Part shown: in pieces, positions 28,075-38,439 of the stretch
How the letters are laid out: each line of letters starts with the position of its first letter
How positions within the stretch are numbered: position 1 is the first letter of the stretch
Assembly: GCA_025963635.1 (NCBI GenBank)
Contig: JAOQAK010000064.1
Span: forward strand, 62,001-126,000
DNA: 64,000 nucleotides
Source of the DNA: Ferruginibacter sp.
GTDB taxonomy: Bacteria > Bacteroidota > Bacteroidia > Chitinophagales > Chitinophagaceae
Reading direction: 5' to 3'
Notes under the pieces: generated by a model
Told to the model about the DNA's origin: nothing
Databases searched by the model: none
Seen by the model: only the letters and a program-made list of their open reading frames with translations
Translations under genes and position numbers: made by a program

Positions 28075-29694
28075 CTATGGCAGTTTACTGAAGTCAAACG
28101 CTACAGGTGGCTGAGACAACTGTGGCGCGGCTATTAACTCTGCTTCAGGATAAGGCAGGTAAACAGTTTGTGCATTTACGGGGAAATAAGCGGGCGTATA
28201 CACAACCGTCCAGGTTCTTGGACTTGAACCTGCATTGTAGTTAATGGTATAATTACCCTTGTCCTGCGCTGCTGTGTATGCGGTTGCTTTTGCCGGGTTG
28301 AAATAATACAGGCGCATGATCTCGTACCATGCGTTTCCCTCCAGTGCAGTTTCAACTCTTTTCTCCTGGAAAATATCATCGAATGTAATGGACGTCATAT
28401 CAGCCAAACCGGCTCTTTTGCGAACTGCATTGAAATACTTCAATGCTTCGGCATCAGAAGTACTGGCGTTGTTGCCCATAATGGCCTCTGCATAAATCAG
28501 GTACACTTCAGCCAGGCGCATCATATAAGTATTGATATAAGCTGCCATGAAGGCGCCTTTTCCCGCATTATCAGCAGGAGAACCCACTACGTATTTTTTT
28601 ATGTTGGCGATATAGTTAGCGGTAACCGTGGTACCTCCGTCTTTTTGATTGAGTTCAGGATACACATCTCCCTGGAACATGATCGTTTGTTTTCTACGCA
28701 TTGAATCGGCGGGATGGGTAATGAAATATTTAACCAGGTCAGCAGATCCACCTTGTGCAGAACCCCAGCCGTCACCGGTTTGAGTGATCTTGGGATCAAA
28801 AGCCACATAAGCCTGGAAAGAATTGTTAATACCCCAGGGCGATGCATTGGGCATCCATTGCAAAGCAAAAAGACTTTCAGTATTGTTATTGGAACTATTG
28901 TTGGTTGCGCTTTTGAAAAGATCTGCATAATTCGGCAGCAGAGCGTAGGCACTGTTGTGGATTACATCACCTGCATAATATTTGGCGCTATCGAGATCGC
29001 TTTGATTGCGTGCACCGGCAGTTTTGCCCAGGCCTGCCCTTGTGAGGTACATTCTCGCCAGCATGCCTTCAGCAGAGAACTTGGTGATACGGCCCTGTTG
29101 ATAAGGTGCAGCAGGTAAATTGTCAGCAGCAAACCTTAAATCCAGGATAATAAACTGCCATACGCTTTCGAGTGTGTTGCGTGTGCTTGAATTATCCAGC
29201 TGGCCTATATTGTCATAAATAATAGGTACGGCACCCCAATAATTCACCAGGTTAAAATATCCCATGGCACGCATAAAACGGCATTCCGCGATACCCACGT
29301 TTTTGGCGGCTGCGGAAGCAGTACTTCCGGTTGCGTTCTTAATGCCCTGCATGGTCAAATTGCTTTGTGCAATGATTTTGTAGAAAGATTTATAGCCAGG
29401 TAAAAGCGTGCCTTGATCGGTTGCAGATGGTGCAAAACGGATATATGCGGTGCGGTCATTTGAATTTAGATTGCCGCCTCTCGCTTCGCCAAAAGCCATG
29501 AAGGCTTTATCGTTGTAATCGAACCAGACAATATTATATAACGGCCCAGTACCCGCCATTATCTCCGCATCTGTTTTATAAAAGTTGCCGGAGGTTACCT
29601 GGTCAATCGGCGGCTTCGTGAGGAAGTCCTTTTTGCAACTTTGGGTTACCGCAAGTACTGCGATAATAATTGAATATTTTATAATCAGTTTCAT
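28075..29694 (-). CDS. RagB/SusD family nutrient-uptake outer membrane lipoprotein
   Basis: This 539-residue lipoprotein has a signal ending VTQSCKKDFL. The start LTKPPIDQVTSGNFYKTDAEI is the common SusD N-terminus. TPR-like helices fill the middle (ECRFMRAMGYFNLVNYWG, AEGMLARMYLTRAG), and the C-terminus has the typical YLIYAEAI and FNAVRKRAGL segments. SusD proteins form the lid of the SusC transporter and bind oligosaccharide at the surface. It starts 21 bp after SusC, so the two are certainly co-transcribed. Confidence 0.95.
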   Translation of the reverse strand: MKLIIKYSIIIAVLAVTQSCKKDFLTKPPIDQVTSGNFYKTDAEIMAGTGPLYNIVWFDYNDKAFMAFGEARGGNLNSNDRTAYIRFAPSATDQGTLLPGYKSFYKIIAQSNLTMQGIKNATGSTASAAAKNVGIAECRFMRAMGYFNLVNYWGAVPIIYDNIGQLDNSSTRNTLESVWQFIILDLRFAADNLPAAPYQQGRITKFSAEGMLARMYLTRAGLGKTAGARNQSDLDSAKYYAGDVIHNSAYALLPNYADLFKSATNNSSNNNTESLFALQWMPNASPWGINNSFQAYVAFDPKITQTGDGWGSAQGGSADLVKYFITHPADSMRRKQTIMFQGDVYPELNQKDGGTTVTANYIANIKKYVVGSPADNAGKGAFMAAYINTYMMRLAEVYLIYAEAIMGNNASTSDAEALKYFNAVRKRAGLADMTSITFDDIFQEKRVETALEGNAWYEIMRLYYFNPAKATAYTAAQDKGNYTINYNAGSSPRTWTVVYTPAYFPVNAQTVYLPYPEAELIAAPQLSQPPVAFDFSKLP

Positions 29695-29715
29695 AATAAT
29701 TTAAATTTAAGAAGG

Positions 29716-32700
29716 TTAAAAATCAGCAACGACGTTGAAAGTATACATCCTCACATTGGGATAGCGGCCTGCATCCAAACCAACCATCAATGTACCACCG
29801 GAACTGGTCATACCTACTTCCGGGTCGTATCCTTTGTATTTGGTGATCGTTAAAAGATTCTGAACATTCATTGCTAAGCGGATCCCTTTGATACCCACTT
29901 TCGCAACCAGGCGTGTAGGCACCCTGTAACTGAGAGATACATTTTTTACCCGTACATAAGTTCCATCTTCAACATCCCATTGATTGATACGGTTGTTGCC
30001 ACTCGGGTCTCCGGGCGCAATTCGTGGAATCTGGTAACCAGGGTTGGTAAGGGTAACAGAAGTACTATCTACTTGCTTGTAACTGCTCGGCATTCCAAAA
30101 TTGGCAACGGATTTCAGATAATTTCCGTAGGTACCATTTCCAATTTCACTCTGGTAGCGTGAATAATTTAAGATATCGCCACCTATAGAACCAATGACGA
30201 AGATATTCAGGTCAAATTCTTTGTATGTAAACGAGTTGTTGAACCCAAAGGTGAACTTAGGCCAAGGATTACCGATCACATGCCGGTCGTACTGGTCGAT
30301 GAATCCATCAGGTTTGCCATTAGGTCCGCTGATGTCTTTAAATTTGATATCACCTACCCAGGTACCGCCGGGTCCAACAGTCATTACCCTGTTAGAAGTT
30401 TGAATGGCGTGCGTAGTGATGTCCGTATAATCTTTAAATAAACCTTCGGCTGTGTAGCCGGTCATCATACTAACAGACTGGCCAACTTCTGATAAGAAAT
30501 AAGCACTTCCGTTAATGGTATTGATGGGTGTGAGCAGTTTGGTGATCTTGTTCCTGTCTACAGATACATTCACACCGGTTTTCCAGGTGAATTGCTTGTT
30601 TTGAACATTAGTAGTATTGATGGTTACCCCGAAGCCCTTGCTCTGCATAGATCCTACATTGGTAGTAGGCCATTGAACATACCCTGCCGAATAAGAGATA
30701 TCACCGCCGTACAAATATGCATGCGGGTTAACGGTTAATAATTTGTCTGCATTTTTTGTGTATGCATCAGCAATCACTTCTATCCGGTTGTTTAACATGT
30801 GCAGGTCAAATCCTACATTCACTGTTTTATCAACTTCCCATTGCATAAACGGATTCGAGAAGTTCTGAGATAAGAAACCTGTTCCCCAGCCTGTTGGTAC
30901 CGACTGCAAAACTGCATAATATCCTGAAGCGTTTGAATTACCATTGGCACCATACTCTACCCTCAACTTGAGGTCGTTGATGGCTGGTATGGACTGCATA
31001 AAATTTTCCTGTGAGATGCGCCATGCAGCGGATACAGCGGGGAAATTACCCCAACGTTTTGCTTCTCCGAACACAGAAGAACCATCATAACGATCTGTAG
31101 CCTGTAAAATATAGCGATCGTTATAAACATATACGGCCCTTCCAAAATAAGATTCTTTTGAACCACCATTGCTTTTTGAGCTATTGGCAATGGAAGTCGT
31201 CTGGTCTCCACCAGATAATTCCTGGATGGTATTGGTTACAAAATTTTGGCGCGAGCCACTCAGGCCGTCTCCGCCATAGGCAGAGGCTTCATGTGCGGCC
31301 ATAGCGCTGATACTGTGTTTCCCCACCTTCGTATCGTATTGAAGCCGGGTATTGAAATTCCACCAGAAATTGGTATTTGACGCCCTTGTTGAAACTGTTG
31401 TAGCGTTAACCAACCCATTAAACTGGTAAGATGGATGAAAAGTATTGTTATTGGAATACTGAAGGCTTGTGTTTCCTTCATTATGGAATACAAGACCTTT
31501 GAGTAAGGTAATATCGGCATATGCTCCGCCGATGATAGCTGTAGATTTATTAAAGTCATTGTTAATGCTGGCAAGAGCAAGCGGGTTGGAAAACTGGTAT
31601 TGTGTATTGGCCGGACCGCCCCAGCTTCCGTCTACATTCTTCACCGGGATAGATGGATTTTGCTGAATCGCCAAAGTAATCATACCTGCATTGGAGGTAG
31701 TTACTTTTTCATTGGTGCGGTTAAGACTTAAGTTAGTTCCTATCTTTAACCATTTACGGGTTTGGTTGTCAAGGTTCAAACGCATAGACGCCCTGGTAAA
31801 ACCCGAGCCCGGAGCAATCCCTTCCTGGTTAAAATATTCGCCTGAAAGATAGAAAGTGGTTTTGTCTGTACCACCGCTAAGCGACAGCTGATGTTTTTGT
31901 AATAATGAGCGGCGAAACATCGCTTCCTGCCAGTTGTTGCCGGGTCCCAGTACGGAAGGATCTGCGAAAGTTGAATCAGAAGCAGTACCACCGGCTTTTT
32001 GAATCTCATTGCGGTAGGTTGCATATTCCTTCAGGTTCATCACCGGAATATATTTAGGTTGATCCTGTATGGTTACCTGGGCACTATAAGAAATTTTTGT
32101 TTCACCCGCCTTTCCCCTTTTTGTTGTGATCATTACTACGCCACCTGCGCCTACTGCACCAAAAATAGCAGTGGCAGAAGGTCCCTGTAAAACGCTCATG
32201 CTTTCGATATCATCCGGGTTGATACCGGACAATAAATTGGAACCAGTTCCATTACCTGGCCTCATCTGAACACCATCAATAACGTATAAAGGCTGAACGG
32301 AACCTGTAAGTGAACTGATGCCCCTGATAATTACAGAACTGGCAGCGCCGGGCTGACCGCTATTGGAAGTTACATACACATTGGCGGCCCTGCCCTGTAA
32401 AGCCTGGTCGAGCGTAGTATTTACTGTCTTAGCGATATCTGCGGCACTTACCGATACCTGTGAGCTACTCAGGTCAGTTTTCTTCATTTTACCGTACCCA
32501 ACAATTACCACCTCATCCATTTTACCGTAATCTTCTGCAAGCGATACGGATACCCTGGTGGTAGCATTGGTGACTTTAAAAGTTTGAGGGGTAAATCCAA
32601 CAGAAGTAATGGTTAGGGTTTCTCCCGTGGCAGCATTGATAGTAAATTCTCCACTGCTGTTAGTGGCTACCGAATTACGGGTACCCCTTACGGTGATAGT

Positions 32701-32853
32701 AGCGTTACCAACTCCCTGGCCGGAAGCATTGGCAACTACTTTGCCGGTAATTTTTTTTGTTTCCTGTGCCATACTTTGTGTACTTAACAGGAGAAAGGAA
32801 ATGCAGGTGCATAGCAGCACAATTATTTTCCTTTTCAGATTTCTTCTTTTCAT
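29716..32853 (-). CDS. SusC/RagA family TonB-linked outer membrane transporter
   Basis: This 1045-residue protein has a signal peptide ending STQSMAQE. A carboxypeptidase-regulatory-like domain (about 33-115, ITGKVVANASGQGVGNATI) comes next, then the TonB box region DEVVIVGYGKMKKTDL. The plug has typical LQGRAANVYV and VIIRGISSL motifs, and a 22-strand-type barrel ends in an aromatic residue (FNVVADF). There is no STN domain, so it is unlikely to signal through an anti-sigma factor. It should import oligosaccharides made at the surface, together with SusD. It starts 52 bp after GH31 and precedes SusD by 21 bp. Confidence 0.96.
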   Translation of the reverse strand: MKRRNLKRKIIVLLCTCISFLLLSTQSMAQETKKITGKVVANASGQGVGNATITVRGTRNSVATNSSGEFTINAATGETLTITSVGFTPQTFKVTNATTRVSVSLAEDYGKMDEVVIVGYGKMKKTDLSSSQVSVSAADIAKTVNTTLDQALQGRAANVYVTSNSGQPGAASSVIIRGISSLTGSVQPLYVIDGVQMRPGNGTGSNLLSGINPDDIESMSVLQGPSATAIFGAVGAGGVVMITTKRGKAGETKISYSAQVTIQDQPKYIPVMNLKEYATYRNEIQKAGGTASDSTFADPSVLGPGNNWQEAMFRRSLLQKHQLSLSGGTDKTTFYLSGEYFNQEGIAPGSGFTRASMRLNLDNQTRKWLKIGTNLSLNRTNEKVTTSNAGMITLAIQQNPSIPVKNVDGSWGGPANTQYQFSNPLALASINNDFNKSTAIIGGAYADITLLKGLVFHNEGNTSLQYSNNNTFHPSYQFNGLVNATTVSTRASNTNFWWNFNTRLQYDTKVGKHSISAMAAHEASAYGGDGLSGSRQNFVTNTIQELSGGDQTTSIANSSKSNGGSKESYFGRAVYVYNDRYILQATDRYDGSSVFGEAKRWGNFPAVSAAWRISQENFMQSIPAINDLKLRVEYGANGNSNASGYYAVLQSVPTGWGTGFLSQNFSNPFMQWEVDKTVNVGFDLHMLNNRIEVIADAYTKNADKLLTVNPHAYLYGGDISYSAGYVQWPTTNVGSMQSKGFGVTINTTNVQNKQFTWKTGVNVSVDRNKITKLLTPINTINGSAYFLSEVGQSVSMMTGYTAEGLFKDYTDITTHAIQTSNRVMTVGPGGTWVGDIKFKDISGPNGKPDGFIDQYDRHVIGNPWPKFTFGFNNSFTYKEFDLNIFVIGSIGGDILNYSRYQSEIGNGTYGNYLKSVANFGMPSSYKQVDSTSVTLTNPGYQIPRIAPGDPSGNNRINQWDVEDGTYVRVKNVSLSYRVPTRLVAKVGIKGIRLAMNVQNLLTITKYKGYDPEVGMTSSGGTLMVGLDAGRYPNVRMYTFNVVADF

Positions 32854-32905
32854 TTTTTAGCAATTGTTAGGGTTAAAAAAAATTGTGAATAGTAATTAGT
32901 GATCG

Positions 32906-35779
32906 TTATTGAAGATTTGAATTTATTTTCTTACCATAGTATTTCAGTACTGCTGCTGGTTTTATATTTTCCAGGTCAAGGGGCAGCGGCGCATCTTTTG
33001 TTACCAGGATGATATTAAAAGTCCGTTTTACCTGCATTCCGGTAAAGCTGCCTTTCCTTTCGTTGATGGTGATTGTTTTTGCAGCCTCGTTATAGTTGAA
33101 TTGTATGGTGGCATAGCTGCCTGTTTCATAGTTGTAATTGGTATTTTCATCTTCATATAAAGTGAAAGCTGCATCCTTGCCTGCATATATATAGAGTGTG
33201 ACGGGGTCTGCCTTTTTTTCAGCAGTGTATTCCATTGCCGGGCCATAAGGAATAATGGAACCCTCTTTTACATACAAGGGCATTCTTTCAAGCGGTGCAT
33301 CCGCTCTAATGGTTTGGCCGCCATTGACGAATTTTCCATCATACAAATTGTACCAGCCGGTATTGGCAGGTAAATAAACAGAACGGCTGCGTGCAGAATA
33401 ATCGGTAACCGGATTTACGAGGATAGCCGGTCCGAACATATACTGATCACCAATGTTCTTAACCATTGTATCAGCAGCAAAATCCATTACCAGTGCCCGC
33501 ATAATGGTGTAGTTCTGATGATAGGTTTCGCCGGCAAGTGAGTAGATATAAGGCATCATGCGGTAGCGAAGCTTGTTGTAATATAACATGCTTTGATAAG
33601 CCGGATGGCCTTCGGGAGCTACATTGTAAATTTCACGGAAAGGAAACTGGCCATGTACGCGAAACAATGGGCAAAATGCTCCAAACTGGTACCAGCGGGT
33701 CATTTGTTCTCTCCATTCGTCCAGGTCTTTTCCCTGTGCATTTTCATAGCGCTTTTCAACAGAGAACCCCCCGATATCGGTTGTCCAGTAAGGCAAGCCC
33801 GACATCGAAAAATTTAGTCCTGCCGGGATCTGATTTTTAAAATCTTCCCAACGGGAACCAATATCGCCGCTCCAGGTGGCAGCGGCATAGCGTTGCAAAC
33901 CCGGGTAGGCTGATCTTGTTAAAATAAATACTCTTTTGGATGGATTGGTTGCTCGTTGGCCTTCATACACGCCTTTGGAATTTTGAAGCGGGAATGCATT
34001 AAAATATTTGGTAGATGAACCAATGGCAGTAGGTCCCATCAATTGCTTCCTTTTTTCAACCGGAAGGTTACTGTGAATGTCCGGCTCTGTAGCATCCAGC
34101 CACCAGGCGTCTACACCTTTGGTATACAGGTTTTTGTTGACCAGGTTCCAGAAGCCTTTTCTTGCGGCAGCATTGAAGGCATCATAAAAAGTAGAAGTAT
34201 ACCCTTTCCCAATCCAATCTCTTTGCTGGTTAATGATGTTTCTTTTGTACAACCAACCACTGTCATTGAACGCTTTATAATTGTCAATCCCTTCGTAAAA
34301 TTTAGGCCATACGGAGATCATGAACTGGGTATGATATTTTTCGTGCAGTTCCTTTATCATTCCTTCCGCATCGGGGAAACGGCTTTTATCAAACTCCTGG
34401 CTTCCCCATTTTTTTTCTTCCCAATAACTCCAGTCTTCCACGATATTATCCAGGGGAATCTTCCGTTTTCTGAACTCGGCAACCGTGCTGAGGATTTCCT
34501 CCTGTGTTTTATATCTTTCCCTGCTTTGCCAAAAACCAAAAGCCCATTTTGGTAGCATCGTTGCTTTGCCGGTAAGCTCGCGGTATCCGCCGATCACTTC
34601 ATCTATATTTCTACCATACACGAAGTAATAATCTAACTTGCTGCCGGCTTCAGATCTGAACCCATATTCATTTTTATTATCATCCTGCAATGGGTTAAGC
34701 CATTTGCAGGAGAGGTAAGATTCTCCGCCATCAGGGTTCCATTCTATTTTGAATGCATGTTTTTCACCTTTTGTAAAGAATACCTCTACCAGCGAGGTTC
34801 CTGCATTCCACGACTGGCGCCATTTATTTGCCACGAGTTTTCCGTCGATCCAAAATTTTACGTAACCGGCAGATTTCAGTAAAAAATGATGAATACCAGT
34901 AAAATCGGATGACACGGAGCCTTCATAGTGTACTGCGCTTACATCTTTTAGTAACACGCCCTCGGGCATATTTTTTAAGGAGGGAATATCATTGTACTCA
35001 ATTTCTGATTCTGCCCGGGTAGTGATCACCCTGGCTGGATTGGCTTTACTATAATACGTTGCAGTAAGCCAGCCCTGGTCGCCAGTGGAAGAAAACAATT
35101 TCAACGTAGCCAGGGGGTCGTATTCACGGCTATCGATTACTTTGGTGATGGAATAATTGTCCCAAAGGATGCCATAATTTTTGCTCGACACCAGGAACGG
35201 GATTGCCACCGTCGAATTATACTGGGTGAGGTCTACCTGTGTGTTGCGGTAATTCATCACACCATTCTGGTGCTGGCCAAGCCCGTAAAATGCCTCACCT
35301 GGAACGGATTGGAAGTACTGGCTCACTTCATAAGACTGTTCGCCATCAACTATATTACCCTTTAAAACTTTACCGCCCCCCTTGATCTCCTGTAAAATGG
35401 GATTGCCATTTTTATCCGTGAAGCTTATTTCACCGGTATTCAGGATCACTTTCGCCTGTAGATATTCAGTAGATAATACCACCGCATCCTCTGATTCATT
35501 CACCTCCCATTTAACCGGGCTCCACTTCTTTTCCTCGATCATCAGGCTGTTATCAACCGTAAAGCTGTCGATGGGTGATGCGGAAACATGAATGATCCGT
35601 TCAGTCACCACCTGCAATTTTATTAGCCGCGGAGAATTTTTCCGTTTCTCTTTAATATTAATAAGGATGCCATTTTCCAGTTTGGTAAAGGCGACAGGTG
35701 GTTTTGAAGCTGTTAATACAAAAACTAACAGGGAAGAAATAAAGAATGCAGACAGGTGGAAGGTTATTTTTCTTAGCAT
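32906..35779 (-). CDS. GH31 alpha-xylosidase-type enzyme with PA14 insert
   Basis: This exported enzyme has about 957 residues. The N-terminal beta-domain is interrupted by a PA14-like domain at about residues 265-363 (SSDFTGIHHFLLKSAGYVKF), as in characterised alpha-xylosidases acting on large xylogluco-oligosaccharides. The barrel has the GH31 nucleophile in WWLDATEPD (D562) and the acid/base in ATWSGDIGSRW (D639). The aromatic-rich LPKWAFGFWQSRERY is also diagnostic. It should remove alpha-1,6-xylose from backbone glucose. An upstream in-frame ATG at 35884 exists, but the ATG at 35779 gives MLRKITFHLSAFFISSLLVF, a proper signal peptide. It is the first gene of the locus, so the promoter should lie in the region before it. 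No clean box was found. Confidence 0.9.
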   Translation of the reverse strand: MLRKITFHLSAFFISSLLVFVLTASKPPVAFTKLENGILINIKEKRKNSPRLIKLQVVTERIIHVSASPIDSFTVDNSLMIEEKKWSPVKWEVNESEDAVVLSTEYLQAKVILNTGEISFTDKNGNPILQEIKGGGKVLKGNIVDGEQSYEVSQYFQSVPGEAFYGLGQHQNGVMNYRNTQVDLTQYNSTVAIPFLVSSKNYGILWDNYSITKVIDSREYDPLATLKLFSSTGDQGWLTATYYSKANPARVITTRAESEIEYNDIPSLKNMPEGVLLKDVSAVHYEGSVSSDFTGIHHFLLKSAGYVKFWIDGKLVANKWRQSWNAGTSLVEVFFTKGEKHAFKIEWNPDGGESYLSCKWLNPLQDDNKNEYGFRSEAGSKLDYYFVYGRNIDEVIGGYRELTGKATMLPKWAFGFWQSRERYKTQEEILSTVAEFRKRKIPLDNIVEDWSYWEEKKWGSQEFDKSRFPDAEGMIKELHEKYHTQFMISVWPKFYEGIDNYKAFNDSGWLYKRNIINQQRDWIGKGYTSTFYDAFNAAARKGFWNLVNKNLYTKGVDAWWLDATEPDIHSNLPVEKRKQLMGPTAIGSSTKYFNAFPLQNSKGVYEGQRATNPSKRVFILTRSAYPGLQRYAAATWSGDIGSRWEDFKNQIPAGLNFSMSGLPYWTTDIGGFSVEKRYENAQGKDLDEWREQMTRWYQFGAFCPLFRVHGQFPFREIYNVAPEGHPAYQSMLYYNKLRYRMMPYIYSLAGETYHQNYTIMRALVMDFAADTMVKNIGDQYMFGPAILVNPVTDYSARSRSVYLPANTGWYNLYDGKFVNGGQTIRADAPLERMPLYVKEGSIIPYGPAMEYTAEKKADPVTLYIYAGKDAAFTLYEDENTNYNYETGSYATIQFNYNEAAKTITINERKGSFTGMQVKRTFNIILVTKDAPLPLDLENIKPAAVLKYYGKKINSNLQ

Positions 35780-36501
35780 AGCGTCGTTCAGTTTTCGGTC
35801 GTTTGGGATACAAATTGTATTGCGGACGAGTTGTTTTTTGGAGACATAAAGGTAGATGGGCGGGAATTTAGAGGGGGTAGGCATATGTTTATAATCAGGT
35901 GTGCATTTGATAAGGGTACGGTATCAAATGATAATTTGAAGGGATGGTTTTGATAACCAAGCCGCTATGCCCATGAGGAGAGGATTAAAAATAACCAGTG
36001 AAGGATAAATTATGAAAGAGAGGTGAATAGAGTGAAAGTTGAGTTGAAGAAAGCTTACTTATTCGGGCATCTTGAAGATCCGGGGATAGCAACTTTAACG
36101 GGCATTCCTGTCCGCAGCCCGACACTTCAACAAGGCTTAGCATGTTACATCGTGTAGAATGTTTCCTTGCATCTACAAAAAGCCCAAATTACCTTGGCGA
36201 CGTTGCCGTACGCTACGGAGAGTTCAAATTAGCTGCAGGCGTTTCCGTGTGCAGTTGGAACTTTTCGTTGTAGTTACCCGCTAAAAACATCCAGGCAAAA
36301 GAGATGTCGCCGGTAGGCTCCGGGGTAACCAAACCTCACAGGTTTTAGAAACCTGTGAGGTTTTCGCTAACTACTTACAGTTGGTAGAAATTGTAATCTC
36401 GTTAATGTAGAGGTAAAGAAAAGATTACGGGATTGATACGGACTCAGATTCGGGAATATGGTACGCTGCCGATCAAACACAAGGGAATGCTGCATCTATT
36501 A
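35780..36501. other. Intergenic region upstream of PUL 1
   Basis: This region of about 720 bp separates the T9SS-sorted protein gene from GH31. It should contain the main promoter of the SusCD locus, but only a near-match (TACAATTTG with a 3-nt spacer, minus strand, around 35815) was seen. It carries a perfect hairpin at 36331-36363. No ORF or regulator gene is present. Confidence 0.55.
36331..36363. repeat. Perfect 15-bp stem palindrome
   Basis: AAACCTCACAGGTTT (36331-36345) and AAACCTGTGAGGTTT (36349-36363) are exact reverse complements around a 3-nt loop. It lies about 140 nt downstream of the T9SS-sorted protein stop and could act as a terminator for that gene. Its symmetry also fits a dispersed palindromic repeat. 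Confidence 0.8.
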
Positions 36502-38439
36502 TTAGCGCAGTAAAAGGGTCGATCCTTTTTGCGTGTAAACAGTATTATCAACACCAACACATTCCAGCATCCACACCATTGTTTGGGTTTGCAGGGGTAC
36601 ACCCTTATACGTACCATCCCAGCCTGGCATTTCGTCGTCCTGCCTTTCGAATACCAATGTTCCCCACCGGTTGTATATTCTAAAATGCCGGACATCTTTA
36701 ATGCCTTTTACCAGCGGGCGCAGGAAGTCATTTTTTCCATCATGGTTAGGTGTAAAAGCGTTCGGAACGTATATCTCGATTTTAGGTATAATCTTCACCA
36801 GTTGGGTATCCACTGTGAGGCATTCTGTTACAGTTTTGATACTAACCGTATACAAATACTGCGAAGCACCTGTAAAGACAGGTGTAAAACTCTTCGCGTC
36901 GTTTAAGTTGACGCCGGGGCTCCATAAAACTGTTTCACCAATCGGCCTCGCCCGTAAATCAAGCGGCAAATTAATTACTGCGTAGGCTATGGAGTAATTG
37001 ACTCCCGCCTTTGCCTTCTCCATTACCACCGGCTTTTTTGGAGTGGCAGCCTCGCAACCGGCAGCATTGATCAGCAGTGCACTATACGAGCCTGAGGTGG
37101 TTACCTTGTAGGCTGGTTTGTTTGCTCCGTTGATGGTTTTATCATTTACAAACCATTGAATAAAATTTGTTGGTTTTACATTTAAGACAGCGCTATCGCC
37201 GTTGTCAACGCAAAACGACGATTTGCCGGTTAAATACAGGGAATCATCGATCAGCGACGCTTTTACTAACACGGTATCCGTGGTACGGCAACCACCGCCA
37301 GCATTTGTAGTCGCTACAATATAGGAGGTGGTGACCGCCGGCGTAGCCACCGGGTTCGAGATGGCCGGATTGTTGAGTCCCGCCGCCGGGGTCCATTGGT
37401 ATATTAAACCGGTCTTGGGATTGGTTCCGATGTTTACCGGGCTCAGGTTGCAGGATAAAGTGTCTTTGCCTGCATAAGCCATAATGGTAAGCGAATCCTT
37501 CAATTTCGTGAATAAAGTGTTGGGACAGCCATACCCGTTATAAGGATCTAATTTTACTGCAAGGGTGGTGCCGGATGGTGGAGGTGGTGCCAGGGTAAGT
37601 ACCTGCGTGTTACCAAGCACACGGGTCAATGAGCTGTCGTACCATGTATACCCCTCATAGCCATGCGGCGCAACCACATTTATCAGGGTATCGTCCGGGC
37701 AATAGGTTGCACCGGCGAAAGTGCCGCTGCATTCCGTATTAACATCAATATAAGCATACCCGAAATGACGTTTAAAAGTACAGTCAGCGGTTTTGAAAAA
37801 CATCCGGATGGTTTTGCCCGCGTTGCCGGATAAGTCTACCGATACCGGGGACCAGTCTTTGTACAATACCGGGATAGTATCACTTTGGTTGGAAACCTGG
37901 AAGCCAGGCAGAGAGGTACCAACCGAAATAAAGGTGAAAGAGGCGCAGCTGATTACAATATTATCGGTAACATTGGTAACCTCAATTTCCATTCTGGGCT
38001 GCTCATTTTCGCGATGGTTGGGTGCCTGGAATACAACAGCGTAATAATACAGAAGGGAATAGGAATTTTGATTTGCGGGGATGGTAAATTCGTAGGAGAT
38101 GCCTTCTGCTTCTGCACCACCGGAATTGTTTCCGAGTTTAATAGAATGCCCGCTTCCATTAGGGCAACTCACCGGAAAATTGCCATAGTAGTCTAACGCA
38201 CCCGTGTTGGCAGCATACATGGTATGGCGGTTATACACTGCGCCGCCCGCATTACTAAGTGAAATAATATTATCGCTTCCTGAAGCAAACACGTTGCCTG
38301 TATAACAGGTCCACCCGTCAAAGGTTCCTGTTTCGAAGTCAATGTTAGGCGGGCATTTTTGTGCCATACCCGAAAAAAAACAGGTGATATGAAACAGCAA
38401 AAGTAATAGAGGATAATACCTGTTTTTGAAGTTCTGCAC
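36502..38439 (-). CDS. Exported protein with T9SS type B (gliding motility-associated) C-terminal domain
   Basis: This protein of about 645 residues is secreted. The N-terminal region (CPPNIDFETGTFDGWTCYTG) looks like a jelly-roll/MAM-type adhesin domain, followed by Cys-containing and Ig/PKD-like repeats. The final 85 residues, from YVPNAFTPNHDGKNDFLRP, form the gliding-motility C-terminal domain that directs export by the type IX secretion system. The sequence GIKDVRHFRIYNRWGTLVFE is diagnostic. No ATG fits: the open frame reaches a TTG at 38499, but a GTG at 38439 gives a clean signal peptide (QNFKNRYYPLLLLLFHITCF then SGMAQ). It is probably an adhesin or surface protein. Its place between two carbohydrate blocks may be coincidental. 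Confidence 0.88.
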   Translation of the reverse strand: MQNFKNRYYPLLLLLFHITCFFSGMAQKCPPNIDFETGTFDGWTCYTGNVFASGSDNIISLSNAGGAVYNRHTMYAANTGALDYYGNFPVSCPNGSGHSIKLGNNSGGAEAEGISYEFTIPANQNSYSLLYYYAVVFQAPNHRENEQPRMEIEVTNVTDNIVISCASFTFISVGTSLPGFQVSNQSDTIPVLYKDWSPVSVDLSGNAGKTIRMFFKTADCTFKRHFGYAYIDVNTECSGTFAGATYCPDDTLINVVAPHGYEGYTWYDSSLTRVLGNTQVLTLAPPPPSGTTLAVKLDPYNGYGCPNTLFTKLKDSLTIMAYAGKDTLSCNLSPVNIGTNPKTGLIYQWTPAAGLNNPAISNPVATPAVTTSYIVATTNAGGGCRTTDTVLVKASLIDDSLYLTGKSSFCVDNGDSAVLNVKPTNFIQWFVNDKTINGANKPAYKVTTSGSYSALLINAAGCEAATPKKPVVMEKAKAGVNYSIAYAVINLPLDLRARPIGETVLWSPGVNLNDAKSFTPVFTGASQYLYTVSIKTVTECLTVDTQLVKIIPKIEIYVPNAFTPNHDGKNDFLRPLVKGIKDVRHFRIYNRWGTLVFERQDDEMPGWDGTYKGVPLQTQTMVWMLECVGVDNTVYTQKGSTLLLR

